Assembly (NCBI GenBank): GCA_965117015.1
Contig: OZ220747.1
Location: 3,286,001-3,350,000 of the forward strand
Source: Aldehydirespirator sp965117015
Lineage (GTDB): Bacteria > Actinomycetota > Acidimicrobiia > Acidimicrobiales > Aldehydirespiratoraceae
Reading direction: 5' to 3'
DNA length: 64,000 bases
Shown: piece after piece, positions 25,872 through 33,545 of the stretch
How the letters are laid out: every line of letters begins with the position of its first letter
Position numbering within the stretch: the first letter of the stretch is position 1
Translations under genes and position numbers: made by a program
Notes under the pieces: generated by a model
What the model was told of the DNA's origin: nothing
Seen by the model: only the letters and a program-made list of their open reading frames with translations
Database searches by the model: none

Positions 25872-27203
25872 TCAGCGGACTCGCTCGATGTAGCGGTTGA
25901 CCAGGTTCTCCAACGCCTCCTGGCGCCCTGAGCGGGGCGCGGGGTCGATCTCGCCGCCGGCCACCCGACCGTGCAGGTCGGCCAGCGACCGCTCCCCCGA
26001 CATGATCGCCCGTCCCAGGTCGGTGTCCCAGCCGCGGTAACGGGCGGCCCGAAGGTCCTCCAGCGCGCCGTCGACGAGCATGGCGTGGGCCACCAGCAGC
26101 GACCGGGCCAGGGTGTCGATTCCACCGATGTGGCCGTGGAACAGGTCGGTGCGGTCGATCGACTGGCGCCGCAGCTTGGTGTCGAAGTTGAAACCGCCGG
26201 TGGTGAACCCGCCGGCCCGCAGGATCTCGTAGACGCCGAGTGCCATCTGGTCCACCGAGTTGGGGAACTGGTCGGTGTCCCAGCCCAGCCGGTCGTCGCC
26301 CCGGTTGGCGTCCACCGACCCGAAGATCCCCGCCGCGGCGGCCACCGCCACCTCGTGGGCGAAGTCGTGGCCCGACAGGGTGGCGTGGTTGACCTCGATG
26401 TTGACCTTGACCTCGTCGCTGAGCCCGTAGCGCTGCAGGAAGGCGTGCACCGTCTGGCTGTCGTGGTCGTACTGGTGCTTGACCGGCTCCTGCGGTTTGG
26501 GCTCGATGAGGATGGTCCCGTCGAAGCCGATGGCGTGCTTGTGCTCCACCACCAGGTTCAGGAAGCGCCCGAGCTGGTCGAGCTCACGGCCCACGTCGGT
26601 GTTGAGCAGGGTGTCGTAGCCCTCCCGTCCGCCCCACAGCACGTAGTTGGCCCCGCCGAGGCGGTGAGTGGCGTCCAGGCAGTTGCGGACCTGGGCCGCA
26701 GCCCGGGCGAACACCTCCGGATCCGGGTTGGTGGCCGCGCCGGCCATGTAGCGGGGATGCCAGAACAGCCGCGCCGTTCCCCACAGCAGCCGCACGCCGG
26801 TGCGCTCCATGTGGGCCGCGGCTTCGTCGACCATGGCCGCGAGGTTGGCGCTCTCCTCCGCGAACGAGGAGCCCTCCGGGGCGATGTCGTGGTCGTGGAA
26901 GCAGAAGAACGGCACGCCCAGCTTCTCGAAGAACTCGAACGCGGCCGTCATCTTGGCGCGGGCCGCGTCCATCGGGTCCAGCGCAGAATCCAGCCAGGGC
27001 CGGTCGAAGCCGCCGTCGCCGAACACGTCGTTGCCCGGCCAGTTGAACGAATGCCAGTAGCACACCGCGATGCGGAGATGCTCGGCCATGGTGCGCTCCC
27101 CCACCACCCGGTCGGCGTCGTACCAGCGGAACGTCAGCGGATCGTCGCTGTCCGGCCCGGCGTAGCGGATCGGTTCAGCAACCTCTGTGAAGAACTCAAC
27201 CAC
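25872..27203 (-). CDS. xylA: Xylose isomerase (class II length)
   Basis: A 443-residue xylose isomerase, longer than the class I actinomycete enzymes and matching class II. FFCFHDHDIAPEG has the catalytic His and Asp, LIEPKPQEP and NIEVNHATLSGH the metal-binding Glu and His, and DANRGDDRLGWDTDQFP the metal-binding Asp set. It converts D-xylose to D-xylulose. The N terminus PIRYAGPDSDDPLTFRWYD is conserved in this class and supports the start at 27203. Only 25 bp separate this start from the divergent lipoprotein gene, so both promoters must overlap coding or be very compact. No xylR or transporter is in the window. Confidence 0.96.
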   Translation of the reverse strand: MVEFFTEVAEPIRYAGPDSDDPLTFRWYDADRVVGERTMAEHLRIAVCYWHSFNWPGNDVFGDGGFDRPWLDSALDPMDAARAKMTAAFEFFEKLGVPFFCFHDHDIAPEGSSFAEESANLAAMVDEAAAHMERTGVRLLWGTARLFWHPRYMAGAATNPDPEVFARAAAQVRNCLDATHRLGGANYVLWGGREGYDTLLNTDVGRELDQLGRFLNLVVEHKHAIGFDGTILIEPKPQEPVKHQYDHDSQTVHAFLQRYGLSDEVKVNIEVNHATLSGHDFAHEVAVAAAAGIFGSVDANRGDDRLGWDTDQFPNSVDQMALGVYEILRAGGFTTGGFNFDTKLRRQSIDRTDLFHGHIGGIDTLARSLLVAHAMLVDGALEDLRAARYRGWDTDLGRAIMSGERSLADLHGRVAGGEIDPAPRSGRQEALENLVNRYIERVR

Positions 27204-27228
27204 AGCGCGATACTAGGCACCACCACCG

Positions 27229-28953
27229 ATGCGACTCGCTTGTCTATTAGTGGTGGCCGTGCTGGCGGCTACGGCGTGCTCCGATGAGCCACCCGCGCCC
27301 GATGGCCCGGCTGGAGAAGGCGACCACGCCGAGGCAGCCGCCACCGACGACCGCTCCCGTGCCGAAACACCGATCACGACTCCGCCCGCGCCGATCGAAG
27401 GGAGATTCGCGGCAGTGGCAGCCGGATACTGGCACGCTTGTGCGATTCGCGCTGACGGAACCGTCACCTGCTGGGGGGCGAACCAGGAGGGCGTGTTGGA
27501 CGCTCCCTCGGGGCAGTTCTCGGCTATCACGGCCGGCTACGAGCACAATTGCGCCATCACCGTCGACGGCACGATCGTGTGCTGGGGCTTGGACGCTTGG
27601 GGCATACCCGATGCCCCCGACGGGCATTTCACCGCCATCTCTGCCGGCGGCACCCACACGTGCGCCCGGCGCATCGACGGCGACATCGAATGCTGGGGTG
27701 GCCAATACGCGAAGGAGCTCACCCCGCCCGGTGGACACTTCGCGGCGGTGGACACGGCCGGCAGCCATGCCTGCGTGCTACGGGACGGCGGAGCTGTTCA
27801 ATGCTGGGGACTGGACGACAACGGTTCCACCCGGGCACCCGGCGGCACCTTCACGGCCGTCTCGGCTGGCCTCTCGCACGTCTGTGGCATCCGCACCGGC
27901 GGCGCCATCGAGTGCTGGGGCAACTCCTTCGGAGACGTCCTGGACTCTCCCAGCGGCCAGTTCAGCGCCATTTCCGCCAGCATCGAGCACTCCTGCGCGG
28001 TCGGCATGGATGCGTCCGTCGAGTGCTGGGGCTCCAACGCCTTCGGCAAGGCCGCCCCGCCCGATGGCCGGTTCCAGACGGTGTCGTCCGGCGGGGAGCA
28101 CACCTGCGGGCTGCTCACCGACGGGGACATCCAATGCTGGGGCAGGCGCTTCGGCGCGGGGGCCGACGCACCGGGCGGAGCGTTCTCCTCGCTCTCAGCC
28201 AATGGCGACCACACCTGCGGGTTGCGCACCGACGGCACCATCGAATGCTGGGGCTCGGACCTGGTGGGGCAGATGGACGCTCCCGGCGGCCGTTTCGGTG
28301 CGGTCGCGACGGGGAACTACTTCGCCTGCGGGCTGCGGGCCGACAGCGCCATCGAGTGCTGGGGATACGACCGCTTCGGAGTGCTCGACGCCCCCGACGG
28401 ACCGTTCGATTCCGTGACCGCCGGCATCGGGCACGCTTGCGGCCTGCGCACCGACGACAGCATCGAATGCTGGGGCTCAAACTCTCACGGGCAGACGGAA
28501 GCACCGACCGGCGACTTCACGGCCGTGTCGTCAGGAACCTCGCATAGCTGCGGGATTCTTGCCACGGGTGCTGTCGAGTGCTGGGGCAACCCTCATGCGG
28601 GGACGCTCAGCCCGCCCGAAGGACCCTTCCGCTCGGTTGAGTCCGGCGAGAGCCACACCTGCGGGTTGCACACCGACGGCACCGTCGAATGCTGGGGCTC
28701 AAACCTCGACGGTCAGCTCGACGCGCCCGGCGGCACCTTTAAGGCTGTGTCCGCGTCGCAGGATGTGCACTCGTGCGGTCTCCGAGCGGATGGCACGATC
28801 GACTGCTGGCCCTGGGACGAGCCTGTGCCGTCCGGCCAGTTCGCCGCGGTGGAAGTCGGCCTCGGCTATACGTGCGGGCTGCGCATGGGCGGCACCGTCG
28901 AATGCTGGGGTGCTCTGAGGGCGCCGCCCGAGGGAGTGACCTACACCGGCTGA
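27229..28953 (+). CDS. RCC1/BLIP-II-like beta-propeller lipoprotein with paired-Cys repeats
   Basis: A 574-residue exported protein. A lipoprotein signal peptide ends at Cys17 (VLAATAC). From residue about 55 there are about 14 units of roughly 38-39 residues. Each has a Gly-His-x-Cys step (AAGYWHACAIRADGT) and ends in CWG followed by a short variable loop such as SNAFG; one unit reads CWP. This is the alpha-tubulin suppressor/RCC1-type repeat common in secreted bacterial propellers. The regular two Cys per unit may form one disulfide per blade. The surface-binding partner is unknown. It precedes the YceI/cytochrome/PHM gene by 161 bp, with two repeat elements between. Confidence 0.85.
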   Translation: MRLACLLVVAVLAATACSDEPPAPDGPAGEGDHAEAAATDDRSRAETPITTPPAPIEGRFAAVAAGYWHACAIRADGTVTCWGANQEGVLDAPSGQFSAITAGYEHNCAITVDGTIVCWGLDAWGIPDAPDGHFTAISAGGTHTCARRIDGDIECWGGQYAKELTPPGGHFAAVDTAGSHACVLRDGGAVQCWGLDDNGSTRAPGGTFTAVSAGLSHVCGIRTGGAIECWGNSFGDVLDSPSGQFSAISASIEHSCAVGMDASVECWGSNAFGKAAPPDGRFQTVSSGGEHTCGLLTDGDIQCWGRRFGAGADAPGGAFSSLSANGDHTCGLRTDGTIECWGSDLVGQMDAPGGRFGAVATGNYFACGLRADSAIECWGYDRFGVLDAPDGPFDSVTAGIGHACGLRTDDSIECWGSNSHGQTEAPTGDFTAVSSGTSHSCGILATGAVECWGNPHAGTLSPPEGPFRSVESGESHTCGLHTDGTVECWGSNLDGQLDAPGGTFKAVSASQDVHSCGLRADGTIDCWPWDEPVPSGQFAAVEVGLGYTCGLRMGGTVECWGALRAPPEGVTYTG

Positions 28954-28959
28954 CTCTCC

Positions 28960-29006
28960 GAATTGGCAGCACAATGCACGCCATCCGTGCACCACGCTGC
29001 CAATTC
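28960..29006. repeat. Nested-hairpin repeat, copy B1
   Basis: A 47-bp element. The outer arms GAATTGGCAGC/GCTGCCAATTC are perfect 11-bp inverted repeats, the inner stem is GCACG/CGTGC, and the loop is CCATC. ACAAT and ACCAC form a symmetric internal loop between the stems. It starts 6 bp after the lipoprotein stop. Confidence 0.9.
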
Positions 29007-29030
29007 CCTCGGGACGACGACGGGCCTTTC

Positions 29031-29077
29031 GAATTGGCAGCACAATGCACGCCATCCGTGCACCACGCTGCCAATTC
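29031..29077. repeat. Nested-hairpin repeat, copy B2
   Basis: Identical over all 47 bp to copy B1, from which it is separated by 24 bp. It ends 37 bp before the start of the YceI/PHM fusion gene and so lies in that gene's leader or promoter. Exact identity suggests recent duplication or conversion. Confidence 0.9.
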
Positions 29078-29114
29078 CTTGGGCTGGGGCGTGGGCGGCG
29101 GGGCATACTGAGGC

Positions 29115-31370
29115 GTGTCCTGGTGGCGGAGGCTTGATCCGGGCCGGATTGCGATCCTGGCGGTGCTGGTGCTGGGAGTGGCCGCGTTCCTGACTCGGGG
29201 CCAGTGGCTCGGCACCGTCGAGACCGCCGTGGATGTAGCCGTGGATGCGGTCGACGTTGCGGTGGACGGAGACGTCGACCATGGAGACCTGGTGACCGGG
29301 GGCGAGGTGGTCGCTCGCCCGGTCGTCGACGTGGAGGATCCCGAGGACTTCGACGTCGAGACCGAGCGGCTGTACCGGATCGTGCCCGGCGCGGGCTCCC
29401 GGGCCAGCTACCACATCGAGGAACGCCTGGGCGGGCTGTCCCGCACCACGGTAGGCACCACCTCCGTCATGGCCGGCGAGATCGCGGTGAACCTCGTCGA
29501 TCTCGCGGCCAGCCGCGTCGGTGAGATCGTGGTCAACGTGGAGATGTTCCAGTCCGACTCCGCCCTGCGGGACAAACGCATCCGCCACGACTACCTGGAG
29601 TCGAGCCACTGGCCCTTCGTGCGGTTCCGACCTTCACAGATCGAGGGACTGGACGCCGACTTCACCGACGGCATCGCCTACGAGATCGCCATCACCGGGG
29701 AGCTGACCGTCAAGGAGACCACCCGCACCGAGACCTTCGCCGGCACCGTCACCGTCACCCCCGACGCCCTTGTCGCGACAATGTCAACCACCGTGCTGAC
29801 CAGCCACTACGGCGTCGGCCCCATCAACATCGCCCGCCTCGTCCACACCTCCGACGAGGTGATCCTGACCTTCGAGCTGGTCGCCGACCGGGTCGAGTTC
29901 GGCTCGGAGCCGACCGGGGACCTGCGCCGCGAGATCCCGGCGACCGAATTCGCCAGCGGCCAGTTCGCGGCCACTGTGCAACCCATCCTCGAGACGCGCT
30001 GCGTGAGCTGCCACACCACGAACGGCCCGGCCTGGAGCACCCTCGCCCTCGACACCGCCGGCGATGCGGCCGCCATCGCCGACGACATCGCCTTCGTTAC
30101 CGGGATCGGCTTCATGCCGCCGTGGCTGCCCTCGGACCTGAGCCCGGAGTTCGTGCACGACTGGTCGCTCAGCGACGACGAGATCGCAGCCATCAAGGCG
30201 TGGGCCGACGCCGGTGGCGGCCTCGACGTGCGTCCCGACACGCCGCTGGTGGCCCGCGTCCAGGCGATCCTCCCGGTGGAGGAGGACCAGAAGATCGGAC
30301 CCCGCGACGGCCTGTACACCGGTTACTCGCGCCCCGACGGCTGGCCCGTCAAGAAGGACGACTACCGCTGCCAGGTCCACGAGGTGGCCGACCCCGAAGG
30401 CGACGGCAACTGGGTCAAGGGCTTCGAGTTCCGGCCCGACCAGGTGGAGGTGGTGCACCACGCCATCGTCTACCGGGTGCCGGCCGCGGCGTCTTCCGAG
30501 ATCGCGTCCAGGATCGCGGCCGAGGACCGCATCGAGGCGGCCGAGGGCTTCTCCGACGAGCCGGGCTGGACCTGCTTCGGGCTGTCGGGGCTCCAGAGCC
30601 AGGGCGTGTACTCGATCCAGGGCTGGGCGCCGGGCCAGTCACCCACCATCTATCCCGACGGGTACGGCCTCTACCTGTCGCCCGGCGACATGATCGTCAA
30701 CCAGATCCACTACCACTACGACCACGACACCCCGGCCGACGGCTCCTGGATCATCCTCGACACCGCCACGGCCACCGAGGTCGCGGCAGGCATGACCCAC
30801 ATCACCGGCGACAACTACCTCACGCCGGCCGAAGTCCCCTGCACGCCCGAGGAGGCTGCCGTCGCGGCCGAACGGGCGGCCACCGTCGACGGCTACGTGA
30901 ACCTGTGCGAGCGGTCGAACGTGCTGGCCGAGATCGGCGAGAAATACGACGACTTCGCCCCGCTCATCCCCGGCCTGCTGCTGGCGCAGTGCGGCGGCAC
31001 CGTCGACGACTACGACGATCTCGACGGCAGCGTCGGCTACAGCTCGTGCGACCTGCGGGCCCGCGACACCGGCACTATCCACACCGTGCTGGGCCACATG
31101 CACGAGTTCGGCGCGGCCTACCGGATGACCCTGCACCCCGGCACGCCCGAGGAGCGGATCCTGCTCGACATCCCGGTGTGGGACTTCGAATGGCAGCTCA
31201 ACTACGAGCCGGTGGAGAAGATCCGCATCGAGCGGGGCGACATGGTGCGCTTCGAGTGCTGGTGGGACCGGACGCTGCAGTACATGCCCGAGCCCCGCTA
31301 CATCACCTGGAACGAGGGCACCGTCGACGAAATGTGCTTCTCCAGCATCACCGTGCTCCCGGACGTCTAA
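29115..31370 (+). CDS. Exported YceI / c-type haem / copper monooxygenase (PHM-like) fusion
   Basis: A 751-residue protein. One N-terminal membrane anchor (residues about 12-27) is followed by a YceI lipocalin-like domain (about 85-265; SDSALRDKRIRHDYLESSHW is typical). A c-type haem site CVSCH lies at residues 296-300. From about 400 there is a peptidylglycine alpha-hydroxylating-monooxygenase-like copper domain. All six expected copper ligands have candidates: His448 and His449 (VVHHAIV), His532 (QIHYHY), His661 and His663 (GHMHEFG), Met740 (VDEMC). The family hydroxylates substrates with ascorbate as donor; here the haem could supply electrons and YceI could hold an isoprenoid or amphiphile. 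Substrate and topology are inference. Confidence 0.85.
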   Translation: MSWWRRLDPGRIAILAVLVLGVAAFLTRGQWLGTVETAVDVAVDAVDVAVDGDVDHGDLVTGGEVVARPVVDVEDPEDFDVETERLYRIVPGAGSRASYHIEERLGGLSRTTVGTTSVMAGEIAVNLVDLAASRVGEIVVNVEMFQSDSALRDKRIRHDYLESSHWPFVRFRPSQIEGLDADFTDGIAYEIAITGELTVKETTRTETFAGTVTVTPDALVATMSTTVLTSHYGVGPINIARLVHTSDEVILTFELVADRVEFGSEPTGDLRREIPATEFASGQFAATVQPILETRCVSCHTTNGPAWSTLALDTAGDAAAIADDIAFVTGIGFMPPWLPSDLSPEFVHDWSLSDDEIAAIKAWADAGGGLDVRPDTPLVARVQAILPVEEDQKIGPRDGLYTGYSRPDGWPVKKDDYRCQVHEVADPEGDGNWVKGFEFRPDQVEVVHHAIVYRVPAAASSEIASRIAAEDRIEAAEGFSDEPGWTCFGLSGLQSQGVYSIQGWAPGQSPTIYPDGYGLYLSPGDMIVNQIHYHYDHDTPADGSWIILDTATATEVAAGMTHITGDNYLTPAEVPCTPEEAAVAAERAATVDGYVNLCERSNVLAEIGEKYDDFAPLIPGLLLAQCGGTVDDYDDLDGSVGYSSCDLRARDTGTIHTVLGHMHEFGAAYRMTLHPGTPEERILLDIPVWDFEWQLNYEPVEKIRIERGDMVRFECWWDRTLQYMPEPRYITWNEGTVDEMCFSSITVLPDV

Positions 31371-31380
31371 GAGCTGAGAG

Positions 31381-32259
31381 ATGGCGAACCGGCTGCTTGG
31401 GGCGGTGGAGGCCGGCGGGACCAAGTTCCGATGCGCGGTGGTGTCCTCGGACTTGACGATCGTCGACTCCCGCTATGTGCTGACAACCGACCCCGAGACG
31501 ACGCTGGCAACCGTTGTGGAGTTCTTCGAGCGGTCCGAGCCGGTGGCCGCACTGGGAATCGCCTCGTTCGGCCCGGTCGATCTCGATCCTGACTCGCCCG
31601 GCTACGGATCGATCACCGACACGCCCAAGCCGGGCTGGTCGAGAGCCCCGATGCTGGATTGGCTGTCTGAGGCGCTGAGCGTGCCGGCCGGCATCCAGAC
31701 CGATGTGGAGGCGGCTGCGGTGGCCGAGCAGACCCAGGACCCCGAGCCCCGACTGCGCCGGCTCGCCTACGTGACCGTGGGCACCGGGATCGGCGCCGCG
31801 GTGGCGGTGGACGGAACACCCTGGCGGGGCCGGCACCACAGCGAACTGGGGCACATCCCGGTGCGCCGTGTGACGGGCGACGACTATCCGGGCCGCTGCC
31901 CGTTCCACCGCGACTGCCTGGAGGGGATGGCCTGCGGACCGGCCATCGCCGAACGCTGGGGCCTCGACCCGTCCGACACCGATGGCCGTGACGACGTCTG
32001 GCAACTCGAGGCCGCCTATCTGGCTCAACTCGTGCGGGTACTCGCCTACTCGGTCGCCCCCGACCGGGTCGTGTTCGGAGGCGGCGTCGGCGCCCGTCCG
32101 GGACTGGCCGAGATGATCCGGGCCGCGACCCGCACAGAACTCGGCGGCTATGCCGACTACAGCTCCGGAGACGACCGGTTCGTGACCGCCCCCGCACTGG
32201 CCAACGACTCCGGCCTGCTGGGAGCCGCCCTCCTCGCCCGATCGCTCTTGGAAGACTGA
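31381..32259 (+). CDS. ROK family sugar kinase (fructokinase-like)
   Basis: A 292-residue ROK kinase. The N-terminal phosphate loop is GAVEAGGTKFRCAVV, the catalytic-side segment VTVGTGIGAAVAVDG is followed by HSELGHIPV, and a zinc-binding His-Cys-His-Cys set appears as GRCPFHRDCLEG. The early VEAGGTKF and the lack of an N-terminal DNA-binding domain argue for a fructokinase/mannokinase-type enzyme, not a repressor. It lies 10 bp after the fusion gene; a functional link between the two is not evident. Confidence 0.88.
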   Translation: MANRLLGAVEAGGTKFRCAVVSSDLTIVDSRYVLTTDPETTLATVVEFFERSEPVAALGIASFGPVDLDPDSPGYGSITDTPKPGWSRAPMLDWLSEALSVPAGIQTDVEAAAVAEQTQDPEPRLRRLAYVTVGTGIGAAVAVDGTPWRGRHHSELGHIPVRRVTGDDYPGRCPFHRDCLEGMACGPAIAERWGLDPSDTDGRDDVWQLEAAYLAQLVRVLAYSVAPDRVVFGGGVGARPGLAEMIRAATRTELGGYADYSSGDDRFVTAPALANDSGLLGAALLARSLLED

Positions 32260-32405
32260 CGCCCGGCCTCTAGAGCATCCGCAATGGGCGAGAGCGACTC
32301 GCGCCGGGGCGGGGTGCCTCCCGCTCTTGTTCGCTGCGCTCACGGGCCGCTCCGGCCACGGCCTCGCCCGTATGTGCCCGGTAGTCCCGCCTATCCGCTC
32401 GGCCT

Positions 32406-33524
32406 CTAGGGGGCGGCGATGAGGCGGCCCAGGTCGGCCAGCTGCTCCTCGGCGTGGCCGAGGGTGAGCTCCATGTGGCGGGCGGCCAGGAAGTGGCGGT
32501 GCAGCGGATAGTCGCGGTCGACCCCGACCCCGCCGTGGACGTGGACCGCGGCGTGCACCACCCGGAAGCCTCCCTCTGCGGCCCAGTACTTGGCGATGGC
32601 GATCTCGCGGTCGGCGGGCAGGCCGGCCGACAGGCGCCAGGCAGCCTGGTAGGCGGTCAACCAGATGGCCTCGGCGTCGATGTAGGAGTCGCCGGCCCGC
32701 TGGGTCACCGCCTGGAAGGTGGCGATCGGGCGATCGAACTGGTGGCGCTGTTTGGTGTAGTCGGCGGCCAGTTCGATGGCGGCCCGGGCCGCCCCGGACA
32801 TCGTCATGCACAGCCCGACATTGGCGTGCCGCTCGATGGATCGCACGATCTCAGCGCCGTCGACCGTGCCTGCGCCGAGCAGAGCGCCGTCGTCCACGTG
32901 CACGCCCGACAACTCGAAACGGGCCTCGGGACGGCCCGTCGTCACCCCCACCGGGAGGCGCTCCAAGCCTTCGGCGCCGGTCGGCACGATAAACACGCCC
33001 ACTCCCCCATCGTCAAGACGGGCGGGCACCAGCGAGACGTCGGCGTCGAGGCCGCCCGCAACCAGCACCTTGGTGCCGTCGAGAACGAATCCGCCGTCGT
33101 CCGAACGGGCCGCCGTCGTCGGTTCGACGGGAGCGGTCCCGTCCTCGGCCAGCGCCGCGCACGCCAGTACCGAGCCGTCGGCGATTCCCGGCAGCCACGC
33201 GGCCTTCTGATCCTCGGTGCCGAAGGCAGCCACTGGCATGGCCCCCATCACCGCGGTCGTCAGCAGCGGCACCGGGGACGCCCGCCGGCCGACCTCCTCC
33301 AACGCCACCGCGGTGGCCAGGAAACCCAGGCCAAGCCCGCCGTGGGCCTCGGGGATCGACGCGCCCGCCACCCCGGTGGCGGCCAGCGCGGCCCAGGCCT
33401 TGCGGTCCACGTGGTCGCCCTCGGCGGCCAAGGCCTTGAGACGCTCGTGCGACGACATGTCGTCGAGCACCTGCGCGGTCAGGTCCCGGATGGCCTGCTC
33501 TTCCTCGCCCAGCTCGAAGTCCAC
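32406..33524 (-). CDS. Acyl-CoA dehydrogenase (small subunit type)
   Basis: A 372-residue protein with the acyl-CoA dehydrogenase fold. LGEEEQAIRDLTAQVLDDM starts the helical domain, GFVLDGTKVLVAGGLDADV lies in the beta domain, and HVHGGVGVDRDYPLHRHFLAAR at the C terminus is typical of the second subunit of FadE heteromers. The substrate-binding signature is weak. It follows the larger dehydrogenase (33546-34748) by 21 bp and probably forms one alpha2beta2 enzyme with it. The 146 bp after its stop, up to the ROK gene, hold no gene. Confidence 0.88.
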   Translation of the reverse strand: MDFELGEEEQAIRDLTAQVLDDMSSHERLKALAAEGDHVDRKAWAALAATGVAGASIPEAHGGLGLGFLATAVALEEVGRRASPVPLLTTAVMGAMPVAAFGTEDQKAAWLPGIADGSVLACAALAEDGTAPVEPTTAARSDDGGFVLDGTKVLVAGGLDADVSLVPARLDDGGVGVFIVPTGAEGLERLPVGVTTGRPEARFELSGVHVDDGALLGAGTVDGAEIVRSIERHANVGLCMTMSGAARAAIELAADYTKQRHQFDRPIATFQAVTQRAGDSYIDAEAIWLTAYQAAWRLSAGLPADREIAIAKYWAAEGGFRVVHAAVHVHGGVGVDRDYPLHRHFLAARHMELTLGHAEEQLADLGRLIAAP

Positions 33525-33545
33525 GGCTCGCTCTCCCGGTCGTTC

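Noticed and set aside
28960..29077. Two identical repeats with a spacer, as in a small CRISPR array
   Set aside because: Only two units, each with long perfect inverted arms and a 24-bp spacer, and the same structure occurs at a second locus; no cas gene is near. The Cas4-like nuclease at 46.9 kb has no CRISPR context.
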